A stretch of 64,000 nucleotides of DNA from Phragmites australis (lineage: Eukaryota > Streptophyta > Magnoliopsida > Poales > Poaceae). Below are positions 12,131 to 25,100 of this stretch, piece after piece. How positions within the stretch are numbered: the first letter of the stretch is position 1; the number at the start of each line of letters is the position of its first letter. The notes under the pieces are model-generated. The model saw only the letters and a list, made by a program, of their open reading frames with translations, made no database searches and had not been told where the DNA came from. The stretch is from contig NC_084923.1 in assembly GCF_958298935.1 (NCBI RefSeq), forward strand, positions 2,110,501-2,174,500, in the 5' to 3' direction. The translations under genes and the position numbers were made by a program.

Positions 12131-14736
12131 TGCCATCAGATGCGCCCAATACCTAGTTGTTAAAATTCACCTCTTTCGAAGTTTGAGCTCTCAATAATCT
12201 TTAAATTGTATTTAGAAATAAGAAAATCACATATGTAAATTTATCTCACAAAGTACTTTCATGATACTATCATATTTTTAATTGGGTTTTGTAGTTATCC
12301 CACAATAGGATTTAATTGTCAAAGCTGAATTCTCGAGACAATGTCAATGCCCAACACGGTATACTTTTTACTGATGGGAATAATATATAGGCGAAATTCA
12401 TATTTAGGCTAACAATATAGGTCTCTTTGATTACAATCTAAAAATAGCTATGGCCCATGAGAGAAGCAAAATGTCCTTGGGAGTACAGTTGACGAAATGC
12501 TAATTGGAGTCTTAGCTAGAACGTACGGTCGATGATTTTTGCTGTGATAGAAACGGCTCAATTATTTGATGGCATTTTAATTTGGTAGAATCTTTTTTCA
12601 AATGGCACAATGTTGATGATGACACTATTTTTTTTCCTTCTTTAGGTGAATCTTCCGTCATCCTATGCTCTGTCTTTTTGCGTGGAATTTAGCAACAGCC
12701 CATGGAATTGGATCCAATGTAATGTAGCAGCGAGTGCATGTCATACAGATAGTATCACATCAAGCAATTAGATACTTCCAGCCTCGGAGATTATATATGT
12801 ACACAAACTCGTATACGTGTGCAGTACTGCGTGTTACGTGAGCTGCTAGTATTTTCCCTTATTGGTTGTCTTGAATCCTGAGACATGTTCGTATTTCAAC
12901 CCTCATCATCCTAATATTTAAGTAGAAATTTAACCCAAGCAAGCAAGCTGGTTACTGATTTGCCTGATATTGTTTGAAATTTTGGGATCAAATATACTAT
13001 CATGGGTTGATACTGACACAAGCCTTTAACAGAAGAAAATATCTAGAAAGCTGTGTTTTGGCAGTTGGTTTAATACCATGAGATGTTTCACTGCCGAGAT
13101 TAGCCTTCTAACCATGGTGGTAGGTGAAGTAGTATCTTGTTAAAAGTGGGGTTGGTGAAAGAGTATGGCCAAACTCATGTGAAGAAAGATAGGGTTCAGT
13201 ACAGATTCTATGCTTTTTTAAAAAAAAAAAACTTCAGATGCTCATGCTTTGGTACCACTGTATCACTAACAACTGAAGTTACCCATGGAGGTTGGTGGTA
13301 GGCAAACTGTGTCTAATTATAGGGATTCTGTTTTGCATCACTCACAAGCAATTAATCGATGGTTCAAGTCACATATATCATAATGGTCCAAGATCCAAAG
13401 GGGATTTGTTTTATGGGGACTTGGAATCCATCATACGTGGTGTGGAATGTGGGGAGGAGACTTTTGCTACCTGAACAAACTAAAGTTCAGAGGGTTTGGT
13501 GATGCGAGCATCTAAATTGAAGTTGAATAATCAGCGGCTGCATCAGCTGGTAATGCGACAGGAATGCATGTTTGTTTAGTTGTTCACGGTAAGTTGTTGC
13601 TTGTTGGTTGTTGTTACCAGTAAGCTGTACATCGGAATCTCTTTTCAGTTTGAGGGAAGCTACTTGCTTCGGAGATATTGGACAGTCAGTCAGGTTGCAT
13701 GTTTTGTACTGCATCTGCCTCTGACCCTGTTTAAGCGATCAATAATACTGCTCTGAGTCTATAGCAAATTAGTAAGATTTAAGACAGATGAATCATCCCA
13801 TCTTCCCTCTTAAAAAAAGGCTCACTTGATGATTTTGTGTAAACATCCTAATTTGTTTTTCAAAGGATGTTTCATTGACTGAATTATTGGTCCGGGAGCC
13901 AGAGCAGCATACAGGTTGGTGCTTAGCACCCGTGGGCGGCACGCAGCTTGCAAAGGCGATTCAATTATACTTCCGTCGCTAATCGACGAGATCAACTTGT
14001 CAAATTAACTAATCGTGACGTGAACAAGATTCCAATGCTTGTAGATTATATAGATGGCCCATACAATCAAAAATACTTTTTTATTTACATTTTCCTCCCT
14101 AGCTTCTCGACTTCTCTGCACTTTCGTAGATCGAGAACATGGTATGTTCAGGCTTGATTGGATTCAGACACTCTAAATACCAGGATTCAGAATTAAGAAC
14201 AAGCTTCCGAAGTACTGGCAGAAATTAATCGCGATGCTTAATCTGGCATATTCGCGTTGCAGAAAACCTTCATAGTTAATCGGGAACCGATTTCCAATGG
14301 TATCAGAATCTTTTTTTCTTTCTTTTCTAGTAAACCTTCCAACCTGTCGATCCTGCAGAGCCAAAATATTCGTCGTGAATCTGGTGTCTGGTCCAGCTGA
14401 AACTGCGACCTGCCTCACCTGCAGCTTCAGTTCGTTCGTATGCGTGCGCACTAAGCAGCGACAGCTGCATCTCCATCTATTCTAAACTCTTCTGCCATTA
14501 ACGCAACTAAAGGAGATACCAAGCTAAACAAATCGAGTGGCTCAAGGAGCTGATTCACCACGACGAATGATATCCAGCAAGTAGTAAACTAACCAAGATA
14601 CGGATCATGCATGCCATGGTGGAGGTTAGCAAGGCGATTAAGTTAGCCGCGAGCGTGTCCCCCCGTGCACCCCCACTGACGCTAATGGTGTGCGCACTCG
14701 CTCAGTTTATTCAGGTCTAATGGTTCTGATCCTCCT

Positions 14737-14798
14737 GCCATTCGTCCAAGATTCTTGCGCTGGCCATTCGTCCAAGATTCTTGCGCTGGCCATTCGTC
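14737..14798. repeat. 26-bp tandem repeat, about 2.4 copies
   Basis: The unit begins GCCATTCGTCCAAGATTC. Copies start at 14737, 14763 and 14789; the first two are identical and the third diverges after GCCATTCGTC. It sits in intergenic DNA 1.1 kb beyond the end of the catalase gene. Confidence 0.85.
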
Positions 14799-15946
14799 AG
14801 CCAGTGGAGATCCTCCCTTCACCGAGAAATCCGCCCGCCTCGGCGAGCTGGGCCAATCATGGCCCCGGCCGTGTGGCCTCCCTATCTAGACCCCTCTTAC
14901 CTCGACGCAATTCATGGCTGTCTTCGTCGTCGTCATAGATTTTCCGTTGCCTTGAGCATGGCAGGCATTATTGGAGTGGAATCGTGATCAAGAGAACTGC
15001 CGCTGTGGTGTCTGGCCGGGTAGTAGTGCGGTGCCTGGCAAAAACTATTGCTCGAGCTGCTTTCCGGTGGACTAAGTGGAGTGTAGAGAGATGCGCACAG
15101 AAAGTTGCAAGATCCATAGATCATTGTGCTATGTTTATTGGGTGGGAGCGCAGTGATTTCTGCTAACAGCGCTCAGAACTTGCAACCATGTGCTGTAATT
15201 GTTGGGAAGAAGGTGCCCTCTCGGAATCTACAGAACGTTGTCGTGGGCCGACTCGTTGCAGTGTTGCCTAGGCCTTGTTATGGACCAAGAGACACAATAA
15301 GCCCAATAGCCCATTTGGTGGCCCAAAGGGGACGTTCGTGCCCAAATTTGAGTTGTTCTAGAACCAGATCGTAATCACAAGACAGAGAGAGAGAGTAGGT
15401 GGTCGAATGCAAGATTACTGAGCATGTTAGAGAAAGTGTTTATAAAAAAATCATTTTTTTTTCTCAACCGCACTGATTTTTTTCTTAACCGCACTAGTAC
15501 ATGTGTTTCAACGGATGACAAAATGCTTACTTAAGCACAACTATTTATATTAGTGCTAAAAGTTAGTTAATCATGTTTAAGCATATATAGTTATTGGAAT
15601 AAAGTTTTTATGTATGTGATTAACACTCTCTCCTTAATCGCTTAGCCATAAACATCTAACATTGTTCATGCTTTTAATTTACTGTATCAAATTTATTCTT
15701 AATTTAATAAGGTACACTTCCAATAACTACGAATAAGACGTATCAAGGGAAACGCGGCTGCAAGAGTACAAATTATTACAGGATGATGATACAGAAATGT
15801 GATGGAATCATATGTCCTCTTACAAAATAGACTCGGTATGCTAGAATTAATATTTGTAGCATCAGGTTCTTCTTGCCGATAAGAAGGATTCAGTTTCAGG
15901 CACCCACGAACAAAGCAGAGTTTGGTTGCTGCACCGTTGGTTCATC

Positions 15947-18801
15947 TTACATGCTCGGCTTCGCGCTGAGACGGCTCGCAAGCTTCTGACCCAGAGACCT
16001 GTCGGCCTGCATCGATCGACCATACAGGGATCAATTCATAAATCTCTCCTTCAGTCGAGCGAGCATGCGGTGGAGATGTGTGTGTGTGTGCGCGCGCGCG
16101 TGTGTGTCTGGGCTTACCTGAGACCAGTAGGAGAGCCAGATGCTCCTGATCTCGTGAGTGAGGCGGGGGTCGGAGAGCGCATCGATCCATCTCTTGATGA
16201 ATCGCTCTTGCCTGGAAACCAGTCAAAGATCAATGGAATCCAGTTATATTGAAGCACACAGTTCACTCATTCGCACGAGTTCATGTTATATATCTTTCAT
16301 CTTTGACGATTCTATCGGTTCGGTTGTACGCACCTTGCCGGGTCCATTGAGCGGTACCTCTCCCCGGGCTGCTTGAAGTTGTTCTCCTTCTTGATCACAG
16401 TCTGCACACACAAATCAACCAGCAATTGTTGTCCACGGATTATTCTTGATCACTCCTTAATGGAGTAGAGCAATCGAGCAACTTGATGCGAGAGAGGTAC
16501 GCACCTTCTCGCGGCGGCCGGTGAGCGCGGCGGAGGGGATGGGGTACCTTGGCGCGTGCTTGACGGGGTCGTACCTGGACGGGAAGTAGTCCACCTCCTC
16601 GTCGCGGTGCATGAAGTTCATGAAGCCATCGTAGTGGTTGTTGTGGTGGGCGCACTTGGGCGCGTTGGCCGGGAGCAGGAGGTAGTTGGGTCCCAGGCGG
16701 TGGCGCTGCGTGTCGGAGTAGGAGAAGATCCTGGTCTGCAGCAGCTTGTCGTCGGAGTAGTAGATGCCCGGCACGATGATCCCGGGGCAGAAGGCGAGCT
16801 GCTCGTTCTCAGTGAAGAAGTTGTCAATGTTGCGGTTCAGCACCATGCGCCCCACGGGCTGCAGCGGGATCACGTCCTCGGGCCAGGTCTTGGTGACATC
16901 GAGCGGGTCGAAGTCGAAGCGGTCCTCGTGGTTCGGGTCGATGGTCTGGATGTAGAGCTTCCACTCGGGGAAGTTGCCGGCGGCGATGGCGTCGTAGAGG
17001 TCCTTGGTGGCGTGGCTGTGGTTGGTGCCGCCGACTGTGACGGCCTCGTCGTCGAGCAGGGACTTGACGCCGCAGGTGGGGCGCCAGTGGAACTTGACGT
17101 AGTGGGACTTGCCGGCACGGTTGACGAGCGTGTAGGTGTTGACGCCGGAGCCGTCCATGTGGCGGTAGTCGGCGGGGATGCCGACGTCGTCGAAGAGGAA
17201 GGTGAACATGTGCAGGCTCTCCGGGTGGTGCGAGAAGAAGTCGAGCACGCGCCAGTTCTCCTGGATGTGCGACTTGGGATTGGGCTTCAGCGAGTGTACC
17301 ATGTCCGGGAACTTCATGCCGTCGCGGATGAAAAACACCGGGAAGTTGTTGCCAACGAGGTCCCAGTTGCCCTCCCGGGTGTAGAACTTGACGGCGAACC
17401 CACGCGGGTCGCGGAGGGTCTCGGGGCTTCCGCGCTCGTGGATGACGGTGGAGAAGCGGACGATGATGGGGGTCTGCACGCCGGGGGCGCGGAGGAAGTC
17501 GGCGCAGGTGAGGTGGGAGATGTCGTGGGTCACCTCGAAGAAGCCCTTGGCGCTGGCGCCGCGGGCGTGCACCACGCGCTCCGGGATGCGCTCACGGTCG
17601 AAGTTGGCCAGCTTCTCCACCAGGTGGTAGTCCTCCAGCAGGATCGGGCCTAGTAAGTTACAATTCAATTTGTTCAGTTCAGTTAGTTCAGGATGTGTGT
17701 ACAGTCCATGCGGACGTAACCCTATAGGGACAACTAATCCCACACTAAGCAGCAGGATTTCGTGCCAGTTTGGAACGTGAGAAAATTATTTCATTTATGC
17801 GGCAGTTGGACTAGTGATGCACATTATTGTCTGGAACTAGTAATTTTGGATTTTCTGAACAAGAGAATCTGGATATGTGGGACACATCCAACCCGTACGG
17901 GATTAAGAAATTAAACTAGCCTTGTGGTACTTAAACGAGCTTGCCTAACAACAAAAATCGAGGATGAAGTCAACAATACAGTCATACCTATGCCATCTTC
18001 CCTAAAAATCTAGCATAAGTGCTCCATGACGCTTCTAAATTGTGCTCCTTTACTTCGAGACTGTAGTGCTACCGCAACGCGAATCCGCAGCACATGACTT
18101 CAATCGGAGCCTTCCGGAAAAAAAGTTAGCGCTACCGTGTACCCGGTCTCGGTATAGTATATATCTTCGGGAAAAAAGTCCCGATACACAGGAGCGGATT
18201 CAACGTAAAACCTCTATCAAAAACACTTACAGTCCCTAAGTGTTTCTATAATTTTTAGATATGGAAAGCGAGAAAGAAGAGAATAAAAAGAAGAGGAAGA
18301 AGAGAAAAAAAAAGAAAAAATCATTTAAATCTCCTAAAATTTGACTTTATATCCGTCATCGCTGGAACAGTATTCATGATTAATCACCGTGACCTGTTAC
18401 TCTGACTCACTGTAAGAGTACAGTGTACCCAGGTTCGTAGCACGTTCCAACTACAGCTACAGTGCCCAACACGGCGCAGCCGTAGAAGAACCCAAGCCGA
18501 TGTACGTACGGGTCGTTTTTCCAGGTTGCACGTACGATGAAGGCCGAAGGCATCGCTGACAGAACTTGGACCGAGCTGGGAGCGTACCTCGGGAGCCGAC
18601 GGTGAGGGAGTTGTCGTTGTTCCACACGGGCGCGCCGGAGTTGGTGCTCCAGAGCGGGGCGTTGAACGCGCTCGACGGGCGGTGCTGCGCAGAGACCCAA
18701 CCATGGAAACCAAATCAACCACACCAAACCGGCCGGAGCGAGCAGCTAGCGCGAGAGATACCGAGGTCGAGAGCACCACCGCGTACCTTGTACGGGTCCA
18801 T
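15947..18801 (-). CDS. CatC: Catalase (peroxisomal, heme), CatC-like
   Basis: Six exons on the minus strand: 18801-18787, 18684-18588, 17649-16505, 16401-16334, 16211-16118, 16006-15947. They encode 492 aa, the standard plant catalase length. The enzyme decomposes H2O2 to water and oxygen in peroxisomes. Essential residues are present: His65 (VVHARG), Asn138 (NNFPVFF) and heme ligand Tyr348 ([14 protein letters not shown]). The C terminus holds QKL at residues 480-482, i.e. positions -13 to -11, where plant catalases keep their internal PTS1-like signal. Exon 1 is only 15 bp, encoding MDPYK, so automatic gene callers may miss it. A TATA box lies about 80 bp upstream of the ATG. Intron 2 is long (938 bp) and intron 5 holds a perfect purine-pyrimidine alternation. 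The CatC name is inferred from synteny with rice (NLP1 on one side, DSK2 on the other). Confidence 0.95.
16076..16107. repeat. (TG)n(CG)n(TG)n alternating tract in catalase intron 5
   Basis: 32 bases of uninterrupted purine-pyrimidine alternation (ATG, TG run, CG run, TG run) lie within the last catalase intron, starting 10 bases past the exon 5 donor. Such tracts are prone to left-handed Z-DNA and to length change. Confidence 0.9.
18256..18332. repeat. Polypurine tract in catalase intron 2
   Basis: About 75 bases of the plus strand are almost entirely A and G (GAAAGCGAGAAAGAAGAG and onward to AAAAAGAAAAAA). In the catalase transcript it is therefore a long polypyrimidine stretch within intron 2. 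Confidence 0.7.
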
Positions 18802-21800
18802 GGCGAGCGCGAGTCGGGGCGACGTCCGTCCGGCGCGAGCGAGGCTACGTACGCGAGGGCGGCCACACGGCGCCGGCTATATAGCGGGAACGAGTGAAGA
18901 GGAGGTGCTCCTCGGCCTTCGTCGCGCCTCGGATCTTTCCGGGCGTGAGGGTCTACGGCTCGCGACGTGTGCCAGCCTTCGCGCCAGCTCTGGATGGGTG
19001 GATGTGGGCCGCGTGCGCCTCATCCACGCGCTCCCCGGCGCACGCCCTCCAGAAAAAAACGGATGCAAGCCGCACAAATATGTCGCGTTTGCTTGCCGGA
19101 CGTGCGCGCGCGTGTGGACGCGACGGGGAGAGGGTATTTTCGTTAGGCCGCAGCTGATGCCGTTCACACCGCCGGCGGCATGGGCGTGGCACGGACGGCG
19201 AGGCAGATGGACGCACCTGCGTATGGGGCGGAATCCATGTGGCCGTACCGTATTCCCAAAAGGCGGAAAAGGCACAGGAGGGGCTCCCGAGAATTTTCAC
19301 CATGTACGTGCGGTACGACACGGTGTTACACGGCTACTCTGGCCACCAGTATAATGCTGTACAACTGTATCACGATTTTTCTGCTTCCGGAATGGTCCGG
19401 TGGCACGAATGTGGCTTGCACCGCCTGCTTGCCGAGAAAAAGAAAAACGTCACACAAGCATGCTATTCACAGCTGAAAAAACGTCAGGAGAAGCAGCAAC
19501 AGCATATACAGAATAACCTCTAATAAGTTGTGAGAAGAATTTTTATATATATTAAACCTCTTCTCTAATATTTTATGTTTCATTCTTCATGTCATATCAT
19601 ACAAAATCTCATATTCAAATCTTATGTTAATAGCATGCATAACTTCAAACGGTGACATACTCTTCTTCATAATCTCTTAATACATCACATTTGCAACATA
19701 ATCAGCGATCATATTGTTATGTGCGCACAGAGGTTGGCTCAAGTTGCAAAGATACGGCTCAACAATAGATGCTAACAATACAGTATCACACATCAGCAAT
19801 AATTCATGAACTCGCCATGTGTAATCTTCAGCTAAATATTTTATGTCGTATGTCCGATGATTAAAAATTACCACCTTGAACTCACTCATCTCCGAAAAAT
19901 ACCATCTCTTCACTGCATGTTGTAGATATACTTAATCATGAAGTATCTAGTCTTTGGTCACCACGATAGAATCATATGCCCATGACGACTCGTGTCCGTC
20001 ATCCACTGTCAACTTCTTCAATGCAAAATTCGATCATTCCTCTGCAATTTCTGCACCTGAGTCCATAAATTTGCGGAACTCGTCATCATCTTCCTCTATC
20101 TGGTCCACAAGTGTCTCGTTCCATTACCCCTAATGCCTTAACCACTGCACTAGTCCGTGGGGGAACCTCCAGAACCACACTCTCCTGCACCTTCTTATTG
20201 ATAACATTTTCACCACCAGCATATGAGGCCCTGCTTCATAATTTAAAGTTGTCGCTTCTGCAAGCATAACTTGGACAAAACCCCGTTGCAATCCTAACCT
20301 CACAAATTGCCTCCACCGAGGTGTATTTTCACATTCTCGCAAAGTCCATTTTCACCTAGTCTCAAATAACCTAGGCAACATAATTTTGAACGACAGACGC
20401 TGCTCCGACGTGTTAATTCTCAACACATCATGTAACATCCCTATCACATGACTACGTCACATTTCACCCAAGTTATTTAGAGTAACAGTCGAACCTCAAA
20501 AATTACTTAAATTTACCCATTATCGCATTATTGAACATACCCTTCACTATAATACACAATAAAAACCACTACTCCTGAGATCCTGATGCAAAATCATATT
20601 ATTGTCTGTTAATTCCTTGATATTCTAAACTTTACTGTTACTAATATTATTAAAATTATTCCTAAATCAACATGTAATTATTGCTATCATTTAATTACTT
20701 TAAAATCATATTATTATCTGTTAATTCCTTAACATCCTAACATTTAATTATTTATACACCACACTTACATTCCAAGAATTATTTCTAATACTTTTAAATA
20801 TTTATTTCTAAATTGCACTACACCTATACCAACATCATGCTCACATTCAAGAACTATTACTAATACTTCTTAAAAAATTATTCCTAAATCACAGTAACAC
20901 TTTACCTACGTCACGCTTCAATTCAAATATTTATTGGTACTATATTTGCTAAAATTCATCACGCTCATTCAAAAGTAACGCAGAAATATCTAAAATATTT
21001 TATAAATCATGCTACATATTTAACTACAACTATACTAATTTTAAAAAATTTAAACTACTCTCAATTTTATAAACGGTTCTAAACTAATTTCTAAAATTTC
21101 TAATTTACTTAAAATTTTTAGACTATTTCTAACTAGTTTATGAAATTTCTACAGATATAAATAAAAAATTACCTTTCCATCATTGTTTTTCCTCCCTCCT
21201 CCTCTGTGTCCTTCTTTCCCTGTGCATAGGGCAGCGCGTGGGCGCACAAGGGGTCGCAGGGGCGACGCCTTGGCAAGGGCGGTACGGTGTGATCTTGTGT
21301 GGATCGGACACCTAAGACTTTAAAAACATCCTGTCACCATATCAATTGCCACCGTATTTATTATTGTAACTCATAATATGTCATCAGACTTTTTAACAAT
21401 TAGTACCTATCGTCACATGATATGGTGATAAAACCCTAATCACAAGCCGACATAACGATATTATGTTGTTCTATCACCTATTATTTTTACAATTTTTCAA
21501 TAAAATATTATTAAAAAAATCGAGGCTTTCTTACGACGGACCTTTTTGCCCTTCTTTTCACTTTCGATATATACAACGGAATTTTACATGAAAAAAGAGA
21601 CGCACAAAAAGAAAAGGCTTACTATGACAGAACCACCCAACCACCATAAACCTTTCAAAGATCAAAATCGCCTTCAGTCGCATGATCTCATCGACTGAAG
21701 AATTAACCAAATTTGGCACGCCGGAACCACGCCATATGTGGGTAGCGACAAGATAAGCGCCAGAACGCATCGTCATGTACATTGCAGTAAAACTCGGTAA

Positions 21801-22071
21801 TTCAATATGTATGTACAACAACCCAAGATATCAACAGCACCAATTTTAACCATGACACCGGAACCCATGTATATGCAAAGGTTCGCCGGTACAGTCTCGT
21901 TTATTCATTTTAAAACAGAATCTTGATGCCGCCTCTGAATCTGACTGGGAGTAAAACCAATGAACCAGACACAATCTCACAATGAGAACTACAGGTCATA
22001 TGATGTGGGCACTGTATGATCATCGCATTCTATTGGCCCAAATTACCAAGAAGACGCTCCACTGCAGCATT
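18802..22071. other. Intergenic region between catalase and DSK2 genes
   Basis: 18802-19300 is GC-rich and should be the catalase promoter. 19677-20342 contains minus-strand open pieces (78 aa, 70 aa and linked fragments such as DQIEEDDDEFRKFMDSGAE) that may be a decayed mobile-element or gene remnant; I cannot name the family. 20400-21200 is AT-rich, and the phrase AAATCATATTATT with its following bases recurs at about 20591 and 20702. Nothing else is recognisable up to the DSK2 3' end. Confidence 0.45.
18878..18883 (-). promoter_or_regulatory. Probable TATA box of the catalase gene
   Basis: The minus strand reads GCTATATAGC here, about 77-82 bases upstream of the catalase ATG at 18801. A start some 30 bases downstream would leave a 5' leader of about 50 bases, reasonable for a plant gene. 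No transcript evidence is available. Confidence 0.55.
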
Positions 22072-22112
22072 CTATTGGCCCAAATTACCAAGAAGACGCT
22101 CCACTGCAGCAT
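22025..22112. repeat. 42-bp tandem duplication at the DSK2 3' end
   Basis: Two identical 42-bp units (22025-22066 and 22067-22108) are followed by the first four bases of a third. On the minus strand each unit codes for [12 protein letters not shown] and a stop, so the end of the last DSK2 exon has been copied into its own 3' UTR. 42 is a multiple of three, so the second copy is in frame behind the stop. Confidence 0.93.
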
Positions 22113-25100
22113 GAACATTTCCAGCGGTAGCGATCAGAGCTCGGAGGTTCTCCTGTGTGTCAAAGAAACCCATTTCTTGGAGCTGGGCTAGCTGTGTTGC
22201 ATAGAGTTCTTCCGGCGGCACTGTGAATTTGGACATTACTCAGTTAACAAAAAAAATCAATCGGTGGCTCTCTGCAGCATTACTTCCTCCAGTAACAGAA
22301 TATGAAATGCATACCAAGTTACTAACCATTAGGGGTGTTTGGAACGCCCAGGCCGCCACCAGCTCCAAGCCCGCTGAACATGCTCATCAAGGTGTTGAGG
22401 TTGACATTGCCTAACATTCAAGTGTTCCACAGGTCGTTAATGAAACAAGGGCATATGTAAATCCACTTATAAAAGCAGTCAAATGTCTGAGCAAGTCTAA
22501 ATCGCTTCAAGTCCAAAATAAATAACATCAAGCATCACTTTCTTTAAAAGAAATCAGGAAAACCACACCCTTCTTCCTAATAGTGTCATTTGGTCTCAGA
22601 GGACATTCATTTATTTTCCCTAGTAACTCGTCACTTAAGGATTACTATTCTCATGTGGAAATTTTTATTCCCGGTATTGTGATTTATCCCAACAATGCTT
22701 AAAGTGATCTTGTGATTTATCCGCAGCATGTAAAGAAACATCCATCAATATGACATAATGCACGAATGCCAGGAAAGCCCATTTAGAACTTCTGATAGTA
22801 AATTGGTAGCCAGTAGATACCTGCACCAGTGCCTGGTTGCGTACGCTCCCTGAATCAAACAAGAAAAAGAGTTCAAAAGGAAGTGAGTGCATAGAGTAAT
22901 ACTTAGCATAATACCAGAAAAAACCGAAAAATCCAATCTCTTCATTTTAGGCTCGAGAAGCATATGGTATCTTATTAAAAAGCAGGAGGTCAAAAGTTGA
23001 GATACTCACTGTCCAGCTTGTTGTTGACCAAGCTGTGACATCAAAGACTGCTGGAATGAAATTAATTGCTATACAAAAGAAACAAATAAAGCATTTAGTA
23101 TTTCATACAATCACATAATCTGCATGTAACTACAGCAGTATAATTGATCACCTGCAATGTTTCGGGAGATGTCAACTGGCGAAGAAATTCCGGATTCTGA
23201 AACATTTCTCTCAGTTGTGTATTCGATTCCATCATATTACGTACATTTGGGTTTATATTAAGCAACTGCATTTATAACATTATGTATCAAGCGAGACAAT
23301 AAATATGCACCTCATCATTCACAACAAAAATATTTCAATCAGCATACCTGATTCATGGACTGAGGATTAGACATAATGTTCTGCATCATCCGCATCATAG
23401 TTGGGTCTTGCAAAACCTGACTCAAGAAGGAAGCATTAGAGCCACCACCAAGCATACTTCCCAAATCTGCAGAACCCAACCCTCCTAGGCCACCAGTTGT
23501 AGCACTCCTTGTGTTGCTTGCAGGAGAGGGACTTGCTGCTCCTTGGGCAGATCCAGCTGTTGATTTTAGTCTTAGATATCAAAACAGGACAAGGATACAC
23601 ACAATACCAACAAGGAAAGGACGGAATGGAATATCCAAAACTTACCAGTCGGGCTCCAGGGATTTGGAAGTGGGTTAGCATTCGGAGCTGGCGACCCTGT
23701 TATGGAATCTGAAGCTGTAGTTGGTGCATTTGCGGCTGTATCTCTTGCTTGGTTAGACCCCTGATTTCCGAGAAGAGCTGCAAATGGGTTCGGATTTCTA
23801 TCACCCTCGCCACCCATTGTTGTTGCATTCAGAAAAGGCTCTTGAACAGTTTCATACATACGACGGAGCATGTTGAACCCTTCTGGAGAAGATTCAATGT
23901 TGCTCATAGCTCTGTCTGTGTTCCGCATCATCTCCCTCATAAGTTCAGGATTCCTAGCTGCTTCAACAGTCTGGCGGAGGATACTTGGATCATTGAGGAC
24001 ATGGGCAAGATCCGGGTTACGATCAATGAGTTCACGCATTTGAGGATTGTTCATTATTATATTGCGTATTAGATCAGGACTATTCATTATATTCTGCATG
24101 AGTGGCATATTCATTATTTCTCTCATCAAGTTGGGATTCTCGGCTAACTGTTGTTGCATCTGGTCTAGTTCTGGGAGGCCAGAGCCAAATAAACCCAACC
24201 CTCCACTATTACCAGCCCCTGTAGCACCCAGACCTTGCATCAAGCCTCCCAAACCAGCTGCTGGGGAACTGGCAGTAGTAGTAGCTGAGGTTTTTTGGTT
24301 GGCTGCAGGTGCAGTCGATGCTGGTGGTGGCACAGCACCACGCACCATGTGAATGGTATGATCTGTCTCCACACCTTCAGAAGGAAAAATGGGGTTATAA
24401 GAATAAACAAAACCAGGATAAGTAAACCACAACTTCTTAATGAAATTCCCAAAATCAAGCAATAACTTAATGAACCAAAAGATTAAACATGCTGCCACTC
24501 GGCCAAATAAAGCGTTTCTATCTCCAAACTTACCACATTCAAGAATTGCTGGCTTCTAATTGGTGGGGGTGTAAAGCTCCTGTGCACATGAATGCATAGG
24601 CACAAAAAAAACGCAAACCCCTCCTCCTCCATAAAACATGCACAGGTTATCACCTATTGATATTTAATGTTTTACCAAAAAATACAGTCATGTATCATAA
24701 GCAAACTTAAAGCACATTTCATGTTAGATGTTACACTAGTACCGTCTGCCAAGTGGCAACTTTCCCAGATGAGTATACTGCACATATCATGGTGAACTCA
24801 TGATGTTATAACTAACGTAGTAACATTCAAATTGTTGAATTGTTGCATTTCCCCAAGCACAGGAATTGATGAAGAATCAACGATGCAACATAAAACCCCC
24901 CACGTATTTTTTTGCACAGTCCAAAAAAACAATAATATGACATAAAAAAGTTGTGTACAGTATAAGATACAACCCATCAGAGTTTACGAGCTTGCAATAT
25001 ACAAAATAGACAAATTTCTCTCTATTGTAAATGGTTACTGGAATACCAAAATCCTAAAACACAGGAAAATTATTTTTAATGGAGAGCAAAACTAGATGTG

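Larger units (their letters stand above)
10724..15946. other. Intergenic region between NLP and catalase genes
   Basis: Both neighbours are on the minus strand, so this holds the NLP promoter (low-coordinate side) and the catalase 3' flank. 10740-11870 is comparatively GC-rich, with GCTC and GA-rich short runs, and probably contains the NLP leader and proximal promoter. A dispersed MITE-like repeat lies at about 11900-12130 and a 26-bp tandem repeat at 14737-14798; both are listed separately. The open frames near 11237-11852 and 14690-15166 are short, overlap on both strands and show no domain. I see no supported gene. Confidence 0.55.

Noticed and set aside
16556..17653. 365-aa plus-strand open frame opposite catalase
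   Set aside because: It is the antisense of the conserved catalase exon 3 and is Val/Gly/Glu-rich because of GC-biased third positions.
19677..20342. Minus-strand pieces as a transposase gene
   Set aside because: Acidic and aromatic runs look protein-like, but the family could not be identified and stops interrupt the frames.
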